DNA from: Methylobacterium sp. Leaf123
Lineage (GTDB): Bacteria > Pseudomonadota > Alphaproteobacteria > Rhizobiales > Beijerinckiaceae
Direction: 5' to 3'
DNA: 64,000 nucleotides
Assembly: GCF_001423405.1 (NCBI RefSeq)
Contig: NZ_LMNS01000009.1
Span: forward strand, 102,085-166,084
Shown: positions 27,847 to 37,343 of the stretch, in pieces
Layout of the letters: each line of letters begins with the position of its first letter
Numbering within the stretch: position 1 is the stretch's first letter
The notes under the pieces: model-generated
What the model saw: only the letters and a program-made list of their open reading frames with translations
Databases searched by the model: none
What the model was told of the DNA's origin: nothing
Translations under genes and position numbers: made by a program

Positions 27847-27897
27847 CTTTGTATTCCCGCTTGCGCCATTGTCAATATCTTGCATACGATCGCGCAA
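27847..27897. promoter_or_regulatory. Candidate operator region for the mdc/mad GntR regulator
   Basis: Within the 270-base divergent gap lie a half-site TTTGTATTC (27848-27856), a near-perfect palindrome ATTGTCAAT (27868-27876) and an imperfect inverted repeat TTGCATACGATCGCGCAA (27880-27897). The ATTGTATACAAT-like site known for the malonate regulator MdcY of Acinetobacter resembles these. Binding by the GntR protein encoded at 29269-29937 is inferred. Confidence 0.4.
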
Positions 27898-28026
27898 CAA
27901 AAGCGAATCACGAAATACAGGAAGGAGCCGCCCGATGAAGGCTGTATGCGCAAGGCCTCGGATAGGCCTGATACGGGGGCCGAAGCCGGTCGAACCCACG
28001 GCGGTTCCGCGCGGGGAGGACATCCG

Positions 28027-28476
28027 ATGACGATCCTCGGCGTCGCGCTCCTCGCGCTTTGCACCTTGATCGGCGTGTTCCTGGGCGACCTGCTCGGGAT
28101 CCTGCTCGATGTGAAGGCCAATGTCGGCGGCGTCGGCATCGCCATGATCCTGCTGATCGCCGCCCGCGTCTGGCTGCTGCGCCACGACCGGCTCGGCCAC
28201 GCGACCAAGCTCGGGGTCGAGTTCTGGGCCAGCATGTACATCCCCATCGTCGTGGCCATGGCCGCGCAGCAGAACGTCGTCGCGGCGGTGAGCGGCGGCC
28301 CGATCGTCATCATCGCGGCCGTCGGCAGCGTGCTGCTGTGCTTCGCCGCCACGGCCCTGCTCGGCCGGATCGGCGGGCGTGCGCCGCGGGACGCGGCCGA
28401 GGTCGAGCAGGCCGGCGCCGTGATCGCCGGCGAGACGACTGCACCCATGCGGCCGTCCACAACGGCCGGGAGGTAA
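28027..28476 (+). CDS. madL: Malonate transporter subunit MadL
   Basis: The 149-residue membrane protein has about four hydrophobic segments. It begins MTILGVALLALCTLIGVFLG and contains GDLLGILLDVKANVGGVGIAM and GVEFWASMYIPIVVAMAAQQNV, both characteristic of MadL. It forms a sodium-dependent malonate importer with MadM, encoded 4 bases downstream. ATG 28027 is preferred over a much longer open frame upstream that crosses the divergent promoter. Confidence 0.92.
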   Translation: MTILGVALLALCTLIGVFLGDLLGILLDVKANVGGVGIAMILLIAARVWLLRHDRLGHATKLGVEFWASMYIPIVVAMAAQQNVVAAVSGGPIVIIAAVGSVLLCFAATALLGRIGGRAPRDAAEVEQAGAVIAGETTAPMRPSTTAGR

Positions 28477-28480
28477 GCCC

Positions 28481-29245
28481 ATGCTGCACATGCTGGAACA
28501 CGTCTTCGTCGAGCAGAGCCTGGTCGCCGCCTTCGCGGTCATCGGCGGCCTGATTCTCGTGTCGAACTTTCTCGGGAAGCGCCTGACGCGCGGCCGGGTC
28601 CACGGCTCGGCCATCGCCATCGTGCTGGGGCTCGTGCTGGCCTACTTTGGGGGACTCGCCACCGGCGGGAAGCGGGGGCTGGCCGACATCCCGGCGCTCG
28701 CCGGCATCGGCCTGATGGGCGGGGCGATGCTGCGGGATTTCGCCATCGTCGCCACCGCCTTCGAGGTGGACGTGATCGAGGCGCGCCGCGCCGGCCTCCT
28801 CGGCGTCGTGGCGCTCGCGCTCGGCACGGTGCTGCCCTTCCTCGTCGGCACCCTGACGGCGGTGGCCTTCGGCTATCACGACGCGGTGTCGATCACGACG
28901 ATCGGGGCGGGCGCCATCACCTACATCGTCGGCCCCGTGACCGGCGCGGCGCTCGGCGCCGATTCGACGGTGATGGCGCTCTCGATCGCCACCGGCGTCA
29001 CCAAGGCGGTGATGGTGATGGTGGGGACACCCCTCGTCGCCCGGCTGATCGGCCTCGACAACCCGCGCTCGGCGATGGCCTATGGCGGGCTGATGGGCAC
29101 GGTCAGCGGCGTCGCCGGCGGGCTCGCCGCCACCGATCCGAAGCTCGTGCCCTACGGGGCGTTGACCGCGACGTTCCACACCGGCATCGGCTGTCTCGTC
29201 GGCCCGTCGCTGCTGTTCCTGATCGTGCGGGCTCTGGTGGGGTGA
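28481..29245 (+). CDS. madM: Malonate transporter subunit MadM
   Basis: The 254-residue polytopic protein has about seven hydrophobic segments. LVSNFLGKRLTRGRVHGSAIA, GIGLMGGAMLRDFAIVATAFEVD and GAGAITYIVGPVTGAALGADS are MadM hallmarks. It works with MadL. The stop overlaps the start region of the downstream regulator (GTGATG). Confidence 0.93.
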   Translation: MLHMLEHVFVEQSLVAAFAVIGGLILVSNFLGKRLTRGRVHGSAIAIVLGLVLAYFGGLATGGKRGLADIPALAGIGLMGGAMLRDFAIVATAFEVDVIEARRAGLLGVVALALGTVLPFLVGTLTAVAFGYHDAVSITTIGAGAITYIVGPVTGAALGADSTVMALSIATGVTKAVMVMVGTPLVARLIGLDNPRSAMAYGGLMGTVSGVAGGLAATDPKLVPYGALTATFHTGIGCLVGPSLLFLIVRALVG

Positions 29246-29268
29246 TGCGGATGGGGGAGGAGGGCGCG

Positions 29269-29937
29269 ATGGACGGCGTGGCCGAGGGCCGCGGCCTCCT
29301 TTCCGACCAGATCCGCAACGCCCTGACCGACGAGATCGCCTCCGGTGTGCTCGCGGCGGGCATCGCGCTGGACGAGCAGGATCTCGCCGACCGCTTCGGC
29401 GCCTCGCGCACCCCCGTCCGCGAGGCCCTGCGCCAGCTCGCCTCCAGCGGTCTGGTCGAGATGCGCCCCCGGCGCGGCGTCGTCGTCACCCGCATGACGC
29501 CGGAGCGGATCATGGAGATGTTCGAGACGACCGCCGAGTTCGAGGCCCTGTGCGTGCGGCTCGCCACCTACCGGATGACGCCGCTCGAACTCAGCGCGCT
29601 GATGGTCCTGCACGAGCAATCGGCGGCGCCGGTGGCAGCGCAGGACTACGACACCTACGACGCGCTCAACCGCTCATTCCACGAGGCCCTGTACCGCGCC
29701 ACCCATAACGGCTTCATGGCCGAGCAGGCGCTGGCGATCCGCTCGCGGCTGTCGGCCTTCCGCCGGACGCAGTTGCGCCAGGGCGAACGCATCCTGCGCT
29801 CGCGCGCCGAGCACGGCGAGATCCTTCAAGCCATTGCCGAAGGCGACGGCGACGCCGCGGCGCGGCGGATGCGGGCTCACATGCTCAACGCGGCGAGCGC
29901 CCTCGGCCGCTACGTCGCCGACCACGCCAGCGAGTGA
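29269..29937 (+). CDS. GntR-family (FCD) transcriptional regulator, probable malonate-locus repressor
   Basis: The 222-residue protein has an N-terminal winged helix-turn-helix (LDEQDLADRFGASRTPVREALRQLASSGLVEMRPRRGVVV) and a C-terminal FCD ligand-binding domain carrying the metal-site pattern DTYDALNRSFHEALYRATHN. Upstream ATGs at 29245 and 29254 are possible, but ATG 29269 follows a strong GGAGGAGG at 7-base spacing. It is last in the madL-madM transcript and is probably the MdcY-type regulator of the divergent locus. Confidence 0.85.
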   Translation: MDGVAEGRGLLSDQIRNALTDEIASGVLAAGIALDEQDLADRFGASRTPVREALRQLASSGLVEMRPRRGVVVTRMTPERIMEMFETTAEFEALCVRLATYRMTPLELSALMVLHEQSAAPVAAQDYDTYDALNRSFHEALYRATHNGFMAEQALAIRSRLSAFRRTQLRQGERILRSRAEHGEILQAIAEGDGDAAARRMRAHMLNAASALGRYVADHASE

Positions 29938-30058
29938 GCGCCGGGGGGGGCCTGAAGGCTCCGGCCTGCGCGGTTTGCGCGCGGGCCGAAACAGTTGGTC
30001 CCGTCGCGCGTACCCCCATCGCTGCCGCATCGACGCGGCGGGATAGGAGTTATTCGGA

Positions 30059-31057
30059 ATGGGTCACAAGCCGCTGAACGAACAGGTTATCGTGATCACC
30101 GGCGCGTCCAGCGGCATCGGGCTCGCGACGGCGCGCATGGCCGCACGGCGCGGGGCCCGCGTCGTGCTCGCCGCCCGCAGCGCGGATGTCCTGGCCGACA
30201 TCGCCGCGGAGTTCGGCACACGCGCCACCTACGTGGTCGCCGATGTCGGCCGGCGGGCGGATGTCCAGGCCATTGCCGACCACGCCGTCGCCACGTTCGG
30301 CGGCTTCGACACCTGGGTCAATGTCGCCGGTCTCACCGTCTACGGGCCGCTTCGCAAGATCGCCCTCGAAGACCACGAGCGGCTGATCCAGACCAATCTC
30401 TGGGGGACGGTGCACGGCTCGCTGATCGCCGCCGAGCATCTGCGCGGGCGGGGCGGCGCCATCATCAATGTCGGCAGCATCGCCTCCGACCTCGCCTTCC
30501 CGTTCCAGGGCCTCTACGCCACGTCGAAACACGCGGTGAAGGGCTTCACCGACACGCTCCGCATGGAGCTGGTGGCGGAGGGCGCGCCGATCTCCGTGAC
30601 GCTGGTGAAGCCGGCCTCGATTGATACGCCGCTGCCGAACCGGGCCCGCAACTACATGGATCGCGAGCCGACGCTGCCGCCGCCGATCTATCCGCCGCAG
30701 GAGGTTGCCAACGCGATCCTGCACGCGGCGGTCCATCCGCAACGGGACATCATCGTGGGCGGCGGCGGCAAGCTCTTCGTCATGGGCAAGGAGTTCGCGC
30801 CAGGGGCCTATGACGAGCTGGCGCCGGCCATCATCGCTCTGCAGAAGCGGGCCGAACCGCCGAGGGACCCGAAGGGCGCGCTGCATGCGCCGCAGGGGGC
30901 CGGCCGGGAGCGCGGCGACCCGCCGATCTACGTCATGCGCAGCAGCGCCTATACCCGTGCGAGCCTGCACCCGCTCGCGACGGCCGGGATCGCCGCGGGC
31001 CTGGCGGCGACGGCGGCCCTGGTTCTGGGCGGGAAGAGCGCCCGGCGCCGATCCTGA
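30059..31057 (+). CDS. Short-chain dehydrogenase/reductase with C-terminal tail
   Basis: The 332-residue SDR has the cofactor motif TGASSGIGLA, a VNVAG strand motif and catalytic Ser (NVGSIAS), Tyr and Lys (YATSKHAV). NADP preference is suggested by AARSADVL after beta-2. Beyond the SDR core (about 250 residues) there is a tail ending in a hydrophobic segment (TAGIAAGLAATAALVLGG) and basic residues, suggesting a membrane anchor. A GGATAGGAG ribosome-binding site precedes ATG 30059. The substrate is unknown. Confidence 0.85.
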   Translation: MGHKPLNEQVIVITGASSGIGLATARMAARRGARVVLAARSADVLADIAAEFGTRATYVVADVGRRADVQAIADHAVATFGGFDTWVNVAGLTVYGPLRKIALEDHERLIQTNLWGTVHGSLIAAEHLRGRGGAIINVGSIASDLAFPFQGLYATSKHAVKGFTDTLRMELVAEGAPISVTLVKPASIDTPLPNRARNYMDREPTLPPPIYPPQEVANAILHAAVHPQRDIIVGGGGKLFVMGKEFAPGAYDELAPAIIALQKRAEPPRDPKGALHAPQGAGRERGDPPIYVMRSSAYTRASLHPLATAGIAAGLAATAALVLGGKSARRRS

Positions 31058-31087
31058 GATCGGACGCCGGGACGGCTCGTCCCGGCG

Positions 31088-32293
31088 TCAGGCCGCCTGC
31101 TGGCCGGCGTAGCGGCGGCAATGCTGCAGGTATCCGACCTCGTGACGCCCGGCGAGTTCGACGACGCTGGACCAGAGCCAGGAGGGCGCCCCCTCGTCCT
31201 CGCCGCTGCCGCGCGTGATCTCGATCCGCCAAGCCGCACGCGTCTCGGCATCCATCTGCCGGCCATGCGCCTTCCCTACGACATGGGCGAGGTAATGCGC
31301 CGCGCGGACCGCCTCCTCGCGGCCGAACTGATCGACATCGAGCTTCAGGTCCTGCGGCGCGAGTTCGCGCATCACGACCGACTTGCCCAGCAGTCGGACG
31401 GGCAGCATGCGTTCGCCGAGATTCGGCGACAGGGCACGTGCCCCGGCCACCACCCGTTCGGCCGGGTCGGACGGCATCTCCACGCCGGGAGCGGTCGGCG
31501 CGGCCGGATCGATCGCCTCCTTCAGGTCCACCAGCGCGAGGCGGCGCTTGTTCCCGGGCTCGGTGATGCCGACGAGCGCGGCATAGCGCAGGAAGCCGAG
31601 CGAGCTGCAGCCCTTCATCCAATAGGCCGCATCGATCAGGCGGATCTCGGCTTCCTCGCTGCGCCCGTTCAGCGCCAGAACGAGGTGGCGCACCGTGTCC
31701 TCTTGGAAGAGCCCGTTGAGCGCCTCACGCTCCTCCGTATCGAGCTTCCAGAACTTGCGCCCGAGCGGAATCGCCGGCTCCACGCCCTTCAGGCGCTCCC
31801 GCGCGAGATGCTTCCAGTGCCGCCCCAGCGCCCGGCGGCGGACCGAGCGCACGGCGTCCGGTTCGGAGGGCTGGCGGTTCGTCTCGTTCTGTCCCAGCCC
31901 CACGGCGTAACCGAGCAGCATCTCTTCGAGCATCCGCGCCGTCACGACACCGGGCAGGTCGGAGCCGCGCGCCGCGCTGGCGAGCGACAGCCCGAGGCGC
32001 ACGAGGTCATGCGTCGGATTGCCGATGACGGTCTGATCGAGATCGCGGATCTGGATGTCGACGCGACCATCGGCATCGGCCAGGGGCCCGAGATTGCCGA
32101 GATGGCAATCGCCGCAGATCCAGATCGGCGGTCCCTCCGGCAAGGTGCCGCGGGTGAGACCGTCGAGCCACTCGTAGAACTTCAGGGTATTGCCACGGAC
32201 ATAGGCGTGCGCCGATTGGGCCATTTTGAGCGTGCGTTGCCGCTCCAGCACCTCGGCGCGCTCCTCAGGACCATAGGCTCCGTTCACGGGCAT
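31088..32293 (-). CDS. DUF2252 family protein (kinase-like fold)
   Basis: The 401-residue DUF2252 (COG4320) protein has YVRGNTLKFYEWLDG, the strongly conserved CGDCHLGNLGP (about 60-70) and DIQIRDLDQTVIGNP (about 79-93). These look like the HxDxxxxN and D-x-D metal sites of aminoglycoside-phosphotransferase-like kinases. No activity is established for the family. ATG 32293 follows AAGGTG. It converges with the SDR gene, 30 bases apart, and is monocistronic. Confidence 0.85.
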   Translation of the reverse strand: MPVNGAYGPEERAEVLERQRTLKMAQSAHAYVRGNTLKFYEWLDGLTRGTLPEGPPIWICGDCHLGNLGPLADADGRVDIQIRDLDQTVIGNPTHDLVRLGLSLASAARGSDLPGVVTARMLEEMLLGYAVGLGQNETNRQPSEPDAVRSVRRRALGRHWKHLARERLKGVEPAIPLGRKFWKLDTEEREALNGLFQEDTVRHLVLALNGRSEEAEIRLIDAAYWMKGCSSLGFLRYAALVGITEPGNKRRLALVDLKEAIDPAAPTAPGVEMPSDPAERVVAGARALSPNLGERMLPVRLLGKSVVMRELAPQDLKLDVDQFGREEAVRAAHYLAHVVGKAHGRQMDAETRAAWRIEITRGSGEDEGAPSWLWSSVVELAGRHEVGYLQHCRRYAGQQAA

Positions 32294-32676
32294 CAAACAC
32301 CTTCATTCGATCGTTGGGCGCTCCGCGCCCGCCTTCAGCATCAACGCGCTTGCAGCCGGGAGCGAAGCGCGGCTCATCGTCTCCGCTGTGGATTAAGGCG
32401 GCCTCCCAAAACGTGAGAGGACGCCGAGCCAGGGCGAGGCCGGTCGACGTGCTGGGGAAAAGCAATCTCGGTGGCCATCGACCGGGCGACGCCGACGGAT
32501 AAACGGGTTTGAACGGCGTCGGCGCGGTTCGTTGGAAGAGTAACGCCCCACACGCTAAGGAAATGATCGGATCGCGCTGCCCGTGCGTTATCCCCGGCGC
32601 TGACGCGGGTTTATGGGGCGCTCGGTCAGCCCCCATGCGAGATGGGCCAAACAGGATAGGAGCGGCGTCCGAGCCG
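32294..32676. other. Intergenic region upstream of the KaiC-like gene
   Basis: These 383 bases carry the divergent starts of the DUF2252 and KaiC-type genes. No further gene, perfect palindrome or consensus promoter was found. An AGGAG at 32658-32662 lies a little far (14 bases) from the chosen KaiC start. Confidence 0.35.
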
Positions 32677-34203
32677 ATGAACGACGCGATGGACACGACA
32701 GGCACCCGATCCGGTTCCGAGACCAGGATCTCGACCGGCATAACGGGCTTGGACGAGGTTCTCTGCGGCGGCGTCACGCCCGATCGGCTCTACCTTCTGG
32801 AAGGGACGCCCGGCACCGGAAAGACGACGCTCGCGCTGCAATTCCTGCTCGAAGGCGTGGCCCGAAAAGGCCGTAGCCTCTACGTCACGCTGTCGGAGAC
32901 GGCGGACGAGCTGCGCGCCGCGGCCACGAGCCATGGCTGGTCGCTTGACGGCATCGAACTCTACGAACTCGTCAATGAGATGGGGCTCGACCCCGACAGC
33001 GAGCAATCGATCCTGCACCCGTCCGAGATCGAACTCGGCGAGACGGTCCGGGAGGTCATGGCGCGGGTCGAGAGTCTCAAGCCCGAGCGCGTGGTGTTCG
33101 ACAGCCTCTCGGAGCTGCGCCTGCTGGCCCAGAACCCGCTGCGCTACCGGCGCCAGATCCTCGCGCTGAAGCAGTTCTTCGCGAAGCGCGCCTGCACCGT
33201 GCTGATGCTCGATGACCGCACCTCGGAGGCGGGCGACCTTCAGCTCCACAGCATCGCCCACGGGGTGATTTCCCTCGACCAGACCCCGCGGGAATTCGGC
33301 TCCGAGCGCCGACGCCTGCGGATCGTAAAGATGCGCGGCATCAAGTTCCGGGGCGGCTACCACGACTTCGTGTTGGAGACCGGCGGCGTGCAGGTGTTTC
33401 CGCGCCTCATCGCGGCCGAGCATCGCGCGACCTTCGATCCGACGGCGCAATCGACGGGCTCGGACGAGCTAGACCTGCTGCTGGGCGGCGGCCTCGTGCC
33501 CGGCACCAACACGCTCCTGCTCGGCCCCTCCGGCGTCGGCAAGACGACGACCGGATTGCGCTGCATGCTGGCCGCGCTGGAACGGGGCGAGACGGCGACA
33601 TACTACCTGTTCGACGAAGGGCTCGCGACGATGATCGCGCGAGCCGCCATGCTCGGCATGGACCTGCGGCCGCATCTCGGAACCGGGCGTCTGACGATCA
33701 TGCAGATCGACCCGGCGGAGCTCTCGCCCGGAGAGTTCGCCTCGATCGTCCGGCAGGCCGTGGAGGAGCGCGGGTCCACCTTCGTCGCCGTCGACAGCTT
33801 GAACGCCTACCTGCACGCGATGCCGGGCGAAGAGCACCTCATCCTGCAGATGCACGAACTCCTGAGCTATCTGAACCAGAAGGGTGTCACCACGCTCCTC
33901 GTCCTCGGGCAGCACGGTGTCATCGGCGAGGTTCGGACCGACATCGACCTGAGTTACCTCAGCGACTGCATCCTGCTGTTCCGGTTCTTCGAAGCCAAAG
34001 GCGAGATCCGCACGGCGCTGTCGGTGGTGAAGAGCCGCGTCAATCCGCACGAGCGGACGATTCGCGAGTTGCGGCTCTCGACGGACGGGCTTCAGGTCGG
34101 CGAGGCACTGAGCGATTTCGAGGGCGTGCTCACCGGCCTGCCGGCCTATCGTGGGCGGGTCGAGATGCTGAAGGGGCCCGATGCGTCTGGGGACGGCGCT
34201 TGA
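32677..34203 (+). CDS. Double-domain KaiC-like RecA-fold ATPase
   Basis: The 508-residue protein has two KaiC domains. Domain 1 has Walker A GTPGTGKT (43-50), the catalytic pair region YVTLSETADE and Walker B ERVVFDSLSEL; domain 2 has Walker A GPSGVGKT (283-290), YYLFDEGLA and Walker B TFVAVDSLNAYL. It ends without the long cyanobacterial tail needed for KaiA binding. No kaiA or kaiB is present. The stop overlaps the start of a hybrid histidine kinase (TGATG), so the two are coupled and probably act in one signalling unit. A start at 32635 or 32689 is also possible. Confidence 0.85.
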   Translation: MNDAMDTTGTRSGSETRISTGITGLDEVLCGGVTPDRLYLLEGTPGTGKTTLALQFLLEGVARKGRSLYVTLSETADELRAAATSHGWSLDGIELYELVNEMGLDPDSEQSILHPSEIELGETVREVMARVESLKPERVVFDSLSELRLLAQNPLRYRRQILALKQFFAKRACTVLMLDDRTSEAGDLQLHSIAHGVISLDQTPREFGSERRRLRIVKMRGIKFRGGYHDFVLETGGVQVFPRLIAAEHRATFDPTAQSTGSDELDLLLGGGLVPGTNTLLLGPSGVGKTTTGLRCMLAALERGETATYYLFDEGLATMIARAAMLGMDLRPHLGTGRLTIMQIDPAELSPGEFASIVRQAVEERGSTFVAVDSLNAYLHAMPGEEHLILQMHELLSYLNQKGVTTLLVLGQHGVIGEVRTDIDLSYLSDCILLFRFFEAKGEIRTALSVVKSRVNPHERTIRELRLSTDGLQVGEALSDFEGVLTGLPAYRGRVEMLKGPDASGDGA

Positions 34204-36248
34204 TGTCATCCGCCGAGGAGCGTGCCCTGATCCTGGCACCGCGCGGGCGCGATGCCACGGTGATCGAGGGGGTGCTGGACCGCTCGGGCATTCACGCCGC
34301 GGTCTGCGCGAACATCGCAGAGTGGTTGACGGGGCTGCGTGAGGGCGCCGGAACCGCGCTCGTGACCGAGGAAGCCTTGGCCGACGGCGACACGGCGGAC
34401 GTGTTCGCTTGGCTCGACGCGCAACAACCCTGGTCGGACTTCCCCTTCATCGTGCTGGCGACACGCCAAGCCGGACGCCGAACCCAGAGCGCGGCGGAAC
34501 TGCTGCGGCGGCTCGGCAACGTGGTTCTTCTGGAACGCCCGATCAATGCCGAGACGCTGACCAGCGCCGTCGTCTCCTCCCTGCGGGCGCGCCGCCGCCA
34601 GTACCAGGCCCGGCAGCATCTGCTGGAACGGGAGCGGGCGCAGGAGCAACTTCGGCTGGCGAACGAAGAGTTGGAGCGACGCGTCGCCGAGCGGACGCGG
34701 GAGGTCGAGACCGCCCACGAGACCCTCGCCTTCGCCCTCGACGCCGCCGGCATGAGCTCGTGGGACATCGACTACGTCGCTGGAACCCATCGCCGCTCGC
34801 CCCGATTCGATGCCGTCTTCGGCTACGCCGGCACAGGACGGACCTGGGACCGTGAGTCGTTCCTCGCCCATGTCGTCGATGAAGACCGCGAGACGGCCGA
34901 GGAGGCGTTCGCCAGTGTCGCCAGGACGGGCCGGCTCGATCTCGAATGCCGCATCCGGCGCGCGGACGGAGCGGTGCGCTGGATCGCGATGCGGGGGCGG
35001 GTCAAGTCCGGCGAGGCCGACAAGCCGGAGCGTATCGCCGGCATCCTGATGGACCGCACGGATCAGCACGTCACGGAGGAGGCGTTGCGCCAAGCCCAGA
35101 AGATGGAGGCGATCGGCCAGCTCACGGGCGGTGTAGCGCACGATTTCAACAACCTGCTCACCGTCATCGTCGGCGGCCTCGACATGATGCTGCGCCGCCC
35201 CGACCAAACCGACCGCGTGAAGCGACTGGCCGAGGCGGCGATGGGCGCGGCGCGCCGGGGCGAGCAGCTCACCCAACAGCTCCTGGCCTTCTCACGCCGC
35301 CAGATGCTGCGGCCGCAGACGCTCAACCCGAACCGGCTGCTGCTGGATTTCCGGCCGCTCGCCGAGCGCGCGGCGACCGGTGCCGTCGAGTTGGCCTTCG
35401 ATCTCGACCCGGCCCTCGACCCGATCCGCATCGATCCGGCACAGTTCGAATCGGCGTTGCTGAACCTGATCGTGAACGCCCGCGACGCCTTGGAGGGCAG
35501 GGGAGGGCACGCGCGCATCGAAGTCACGAGCCGCAATGTCCGGCTCGGCACGGCGGCGGTCGCGGATCGGGGCGTACCGCCGGGCCCCTACGTCGTCATC
35601 TCCGTGACGGATACCGGCAGCGGCATCCCGGCCGACAAGATCCAGCGCGTCTTTGAGCCGTTCTTCACCACCAAGGAGGTCGGCAAGGGCACCGGCCTCG
35701 GGCTCAGCCAGGTCTACGGCTTCACCCGCAGCGCCAAGGGGTTCGCGCAGATCGAATCGGAGGTCGGCCAGGGCACGACGGTCAGCCTGTACTTCCCGCG
35801 CTCGACCGACCCGGCGGGCGAGGAGATCGGGCCCGGACCGGTCGGCGCCATCCCGCTGCGCCGGGCCGGGGAGGGCGAGACGGTGCTGCTGGTCGAGGAC
35901 GACGAACAGGTGCTCGGCATGGCCGTCGAGAGCCTGGAGGAGCTTCGCTACCGGGTCATCGTCACCCGCAATGCGGCCGAGGCGCTGGAGCATCTGCACG
36001 GCGTCGAGCGCATCGACATCCTGTTCTCGGATGTCGTCATGCCCGGCGGGATGAACGGCTCGCAGCTCGCTGTCGAGGCGCGGCGGGTGCGCCCGGACAT
36101 CAAGATCCTGCTGACCTCTGGCTATGTGGCCAATCTCGACGAGGGGCAGGTGATCGGCCAGGGCGAGCTTCCGGTGCTCAACAAACCCTATCGGCGCGAT
36201 GAACTCGCCCGGTCGCTGCGCCTGGTGCTCGGCGGCGAGAGGGCCTGA
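34203..36248 (+). CDS. Hybrid sensor histidine kinase with degenerate N-terminal receiver
   Basis: The 681-residue protein has, in order, a receiver-like domain (about 5-130) lacking the phospho-acceptor aspartate (TALVTEEAL), a coiled coil (about 133-172), a PAS domain (about 173-290), HisKA with His313 in [10 protein letters not shown], HATPase_c with [17 protein letters not shown] and GTGLGLS, and a C-terminal receiver with [11 protein letters not shown] and LNKPY. It has no membrane segment, so it senses in the cytoplasm, perhaps through the KaiC-like protein encoded just upstream. No response regulator with an output domain is adjacent. Confidence 0.9.
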   Translation: MSSAEERALILAPRGRDATVIEGVLDRSGIHAAVCANIAEWLTGLREGAGTALVTEEALADGDTADVFAWLDAQQPWSDFPFIVLATRQAGRRTQSAAELLRRLGNVVLLERPINAETLTSAVVSSLRARRRQYQARQHLLERERAQEQLRLANEELERRVAERTREVETAHETLAFALDAAGMSSWDIDYVAGTHRRSPRFDAVFGYAGTGRTWDRESFLAHVVDEDRETAEEAFASVARTGRLDLECRIRRADGAVRWIAMRGRVKSGEADKPERIAGILMDRTDQHVTEEALRQAQKMEAIGQLTGGVAHDFNNLLTVIVGGLDMMLRRPDQTDRVKRLAEAAMGAARRGEQLTQQLLAFSRRQMLRPQTLNPNRLLLDFRPLAERAATGAVELAFDLDPALDPIRIDPAQFESALLNLIVNARDALEGRGGHARIEVTSRNVRLGTAAVADRGVPPGPYVVISVTDTGSGIPADKIQRVFEPFFTTKEVGKGTGLGLSQVYGFTRSAKGFAQIESEVGQGTTVSLYFPRSTDPAGEEIGPGPVGAIPLRRAGEGETVLLVEDDEQVLGMAVESLEELRYRVIVTRNAAEALEHLHGVERIDILFSDVVMPGGMNGSQLAVEARRVRPDIKILLTSGYVANLDEGQVIGQGELPVLNKPYRRDELARSLRLVLGGERA

Positions 36249-36336
36249 CAACTCCGGGTGCGGCTCCCAGGCGCGTCAGCGCCGCGCAGGACGACCGGAG
36301 GAGACGCCTGCAAGGCTCAGCTCCGTCGGTCCGTCC

Positions 36337-36678
36337 TTACTCGTCGAGATCGATGACCTTGCGCTTGGACGGGGGCCGATCCCGTGGCTTCTTGGCATCG
36401 CCACCCAGCCATTCCGGCGAGTCTCTATAACTGGCGCTCGGCGGCGGACGATCGAGCTTGTCGCGTTCCGCCTGGGCCGGACTCTCGATCTGCGGGACGG
36501 GCTCCGATTGCGGATACTGCGCCGACGGTCCGCGGAGCTGGAAGCCGTCGATGCAGCGCCGGAGCGCGATCGGATCCGTGATGAACGTGCACTCGTTCAC
36601 GTTGGTGATCGCCTGAGCCATCGCCGCCCCGGATTGCACCGATAGCGCGATGGCAAGAATGACCGACATCCATCGCAT
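36337..36678 (-). CDS. Small secreted protein, unknown
   Basis: The 113-residue product starts with a signal peptide (MRWMSVILAIALSVQSGAAMA, cleavage near AMA/QAI). The mature part holds two cysteines (ECTFITDPIALRRC), a possible disulphide, then a hydrophilic Pro-rich, charged tail ending KVIDLDE. I do not recognise a family. A periplasmic location is inferred. Confidence 0.65.
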   Translation of the reverse strand: MRWMSVILAIALSVQSGAAMAQAITNVNECTFITDPIALRRCIDGFQLRGPSAQYPQSEPVPQIESPAQAERDKLDRPPPSASYRDSPEWLGGDAKKPRDRPPSKRKVIDLDE

Positions 36679-36725
36679 CGATGGCCTCCTGATCCGCTAC
36701 GCCAATCCGGCTGAGCCGGCCCTGC

Positions 36726-37343
36726 TCAGCGCCCCGCCGCCGGCGCGACCTGTCGGATCTCGACCTCGCTCGGCTCCGCCGGGCGCGGGCGCTTCACCTG
36801 CGTCTGCGGCGACGCCGTACCGGTCGAAGCGGCCGCGCTACGCCCCGCGCCGGCCGAACCGGCGGGGAGTGCGGCCGCTGCGGCGGTGGCACCCTTTCCG
36901 TCGATGCGTCCGAGCCGGACCTTGACGCTACGGACGGACTTGGCCGCGGTGTCGTAATCGCACTCGTAGGTGATGCGAACCCACTGACTCTGCGGATTGA
37001 GGAACCGCACCGAATCGCCGCGGAACCTGACCACCGTATCAGTGCCGGCCGGCGGCTCGGCTTCTTGGAAGATGGTTCCGGTCGGCCGGTTCATCCACTC
37101 GAAATCCGTCGGCGCTTGGCGCTCGATGCCCGGCACGCAGGCCTGCACGGCCGCGGGAATGGCCTGGCGCGCGCAGGCGGCATCGCATCCCGCCTTGGCG
37201 GCCTCGGTCGGAGCCGGCTTCGCGTCCTGGGCGGAAGCGGTGGAGAGACAGAGCCCGGCCAAGCCGACGCCCACCAGGGCGCGGGGAACCACCGTCAGGG
37301 GGAAGGCCCGGCGCGCCACCAGTCCAGCCACGATCCGAATCAT
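36726..37343 (-). CDS. Secreted protein, unknown, with cysteine-rich N-terminus
   Basis: The 205-residue product has a signal peptide (VPRALVGVGLAGLCLSTASAQ) after ATG 37343, four cysteines (GCDAACARQAIPAAVQACVPG; TYECDYD), a beta-rich centre around WVRITYECDYDTAAKSVRSVKV, and a low-complexity Ala/Pro tail. It resembles uncharacterised methylobacterial exported proteins in style, but no family was recognised. It lies upstream of, and in the same direction as, the other small secreted protein. Confidence 0.6.
   Translation of the reverse strand: MIRIVAGLVARRAFPLTVVPRALVGVGLAGLCLSTASAQDAKPAPTEAAKAGCDAACARQAIPAAVQACVPGIERQAPTDFEWMNRPTGTIFQEAEPPAGTDTVVRFRGDSVRFLNPQSQWVRITYECDYDTAAKSVRSVKVRLGRIDGKGATAAAAALPAGSAGAGRSAAASTGTASPQTQVKRPRPAEPSEVEIRQVAPAAGR

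Noticed and set aside
25969..28026. Long upstream extension of the madL frame across the divergent promoter and mdcA
   Set aside because: The extension lies antisense to mdcA; the family N-terminus is at ATG 28027.
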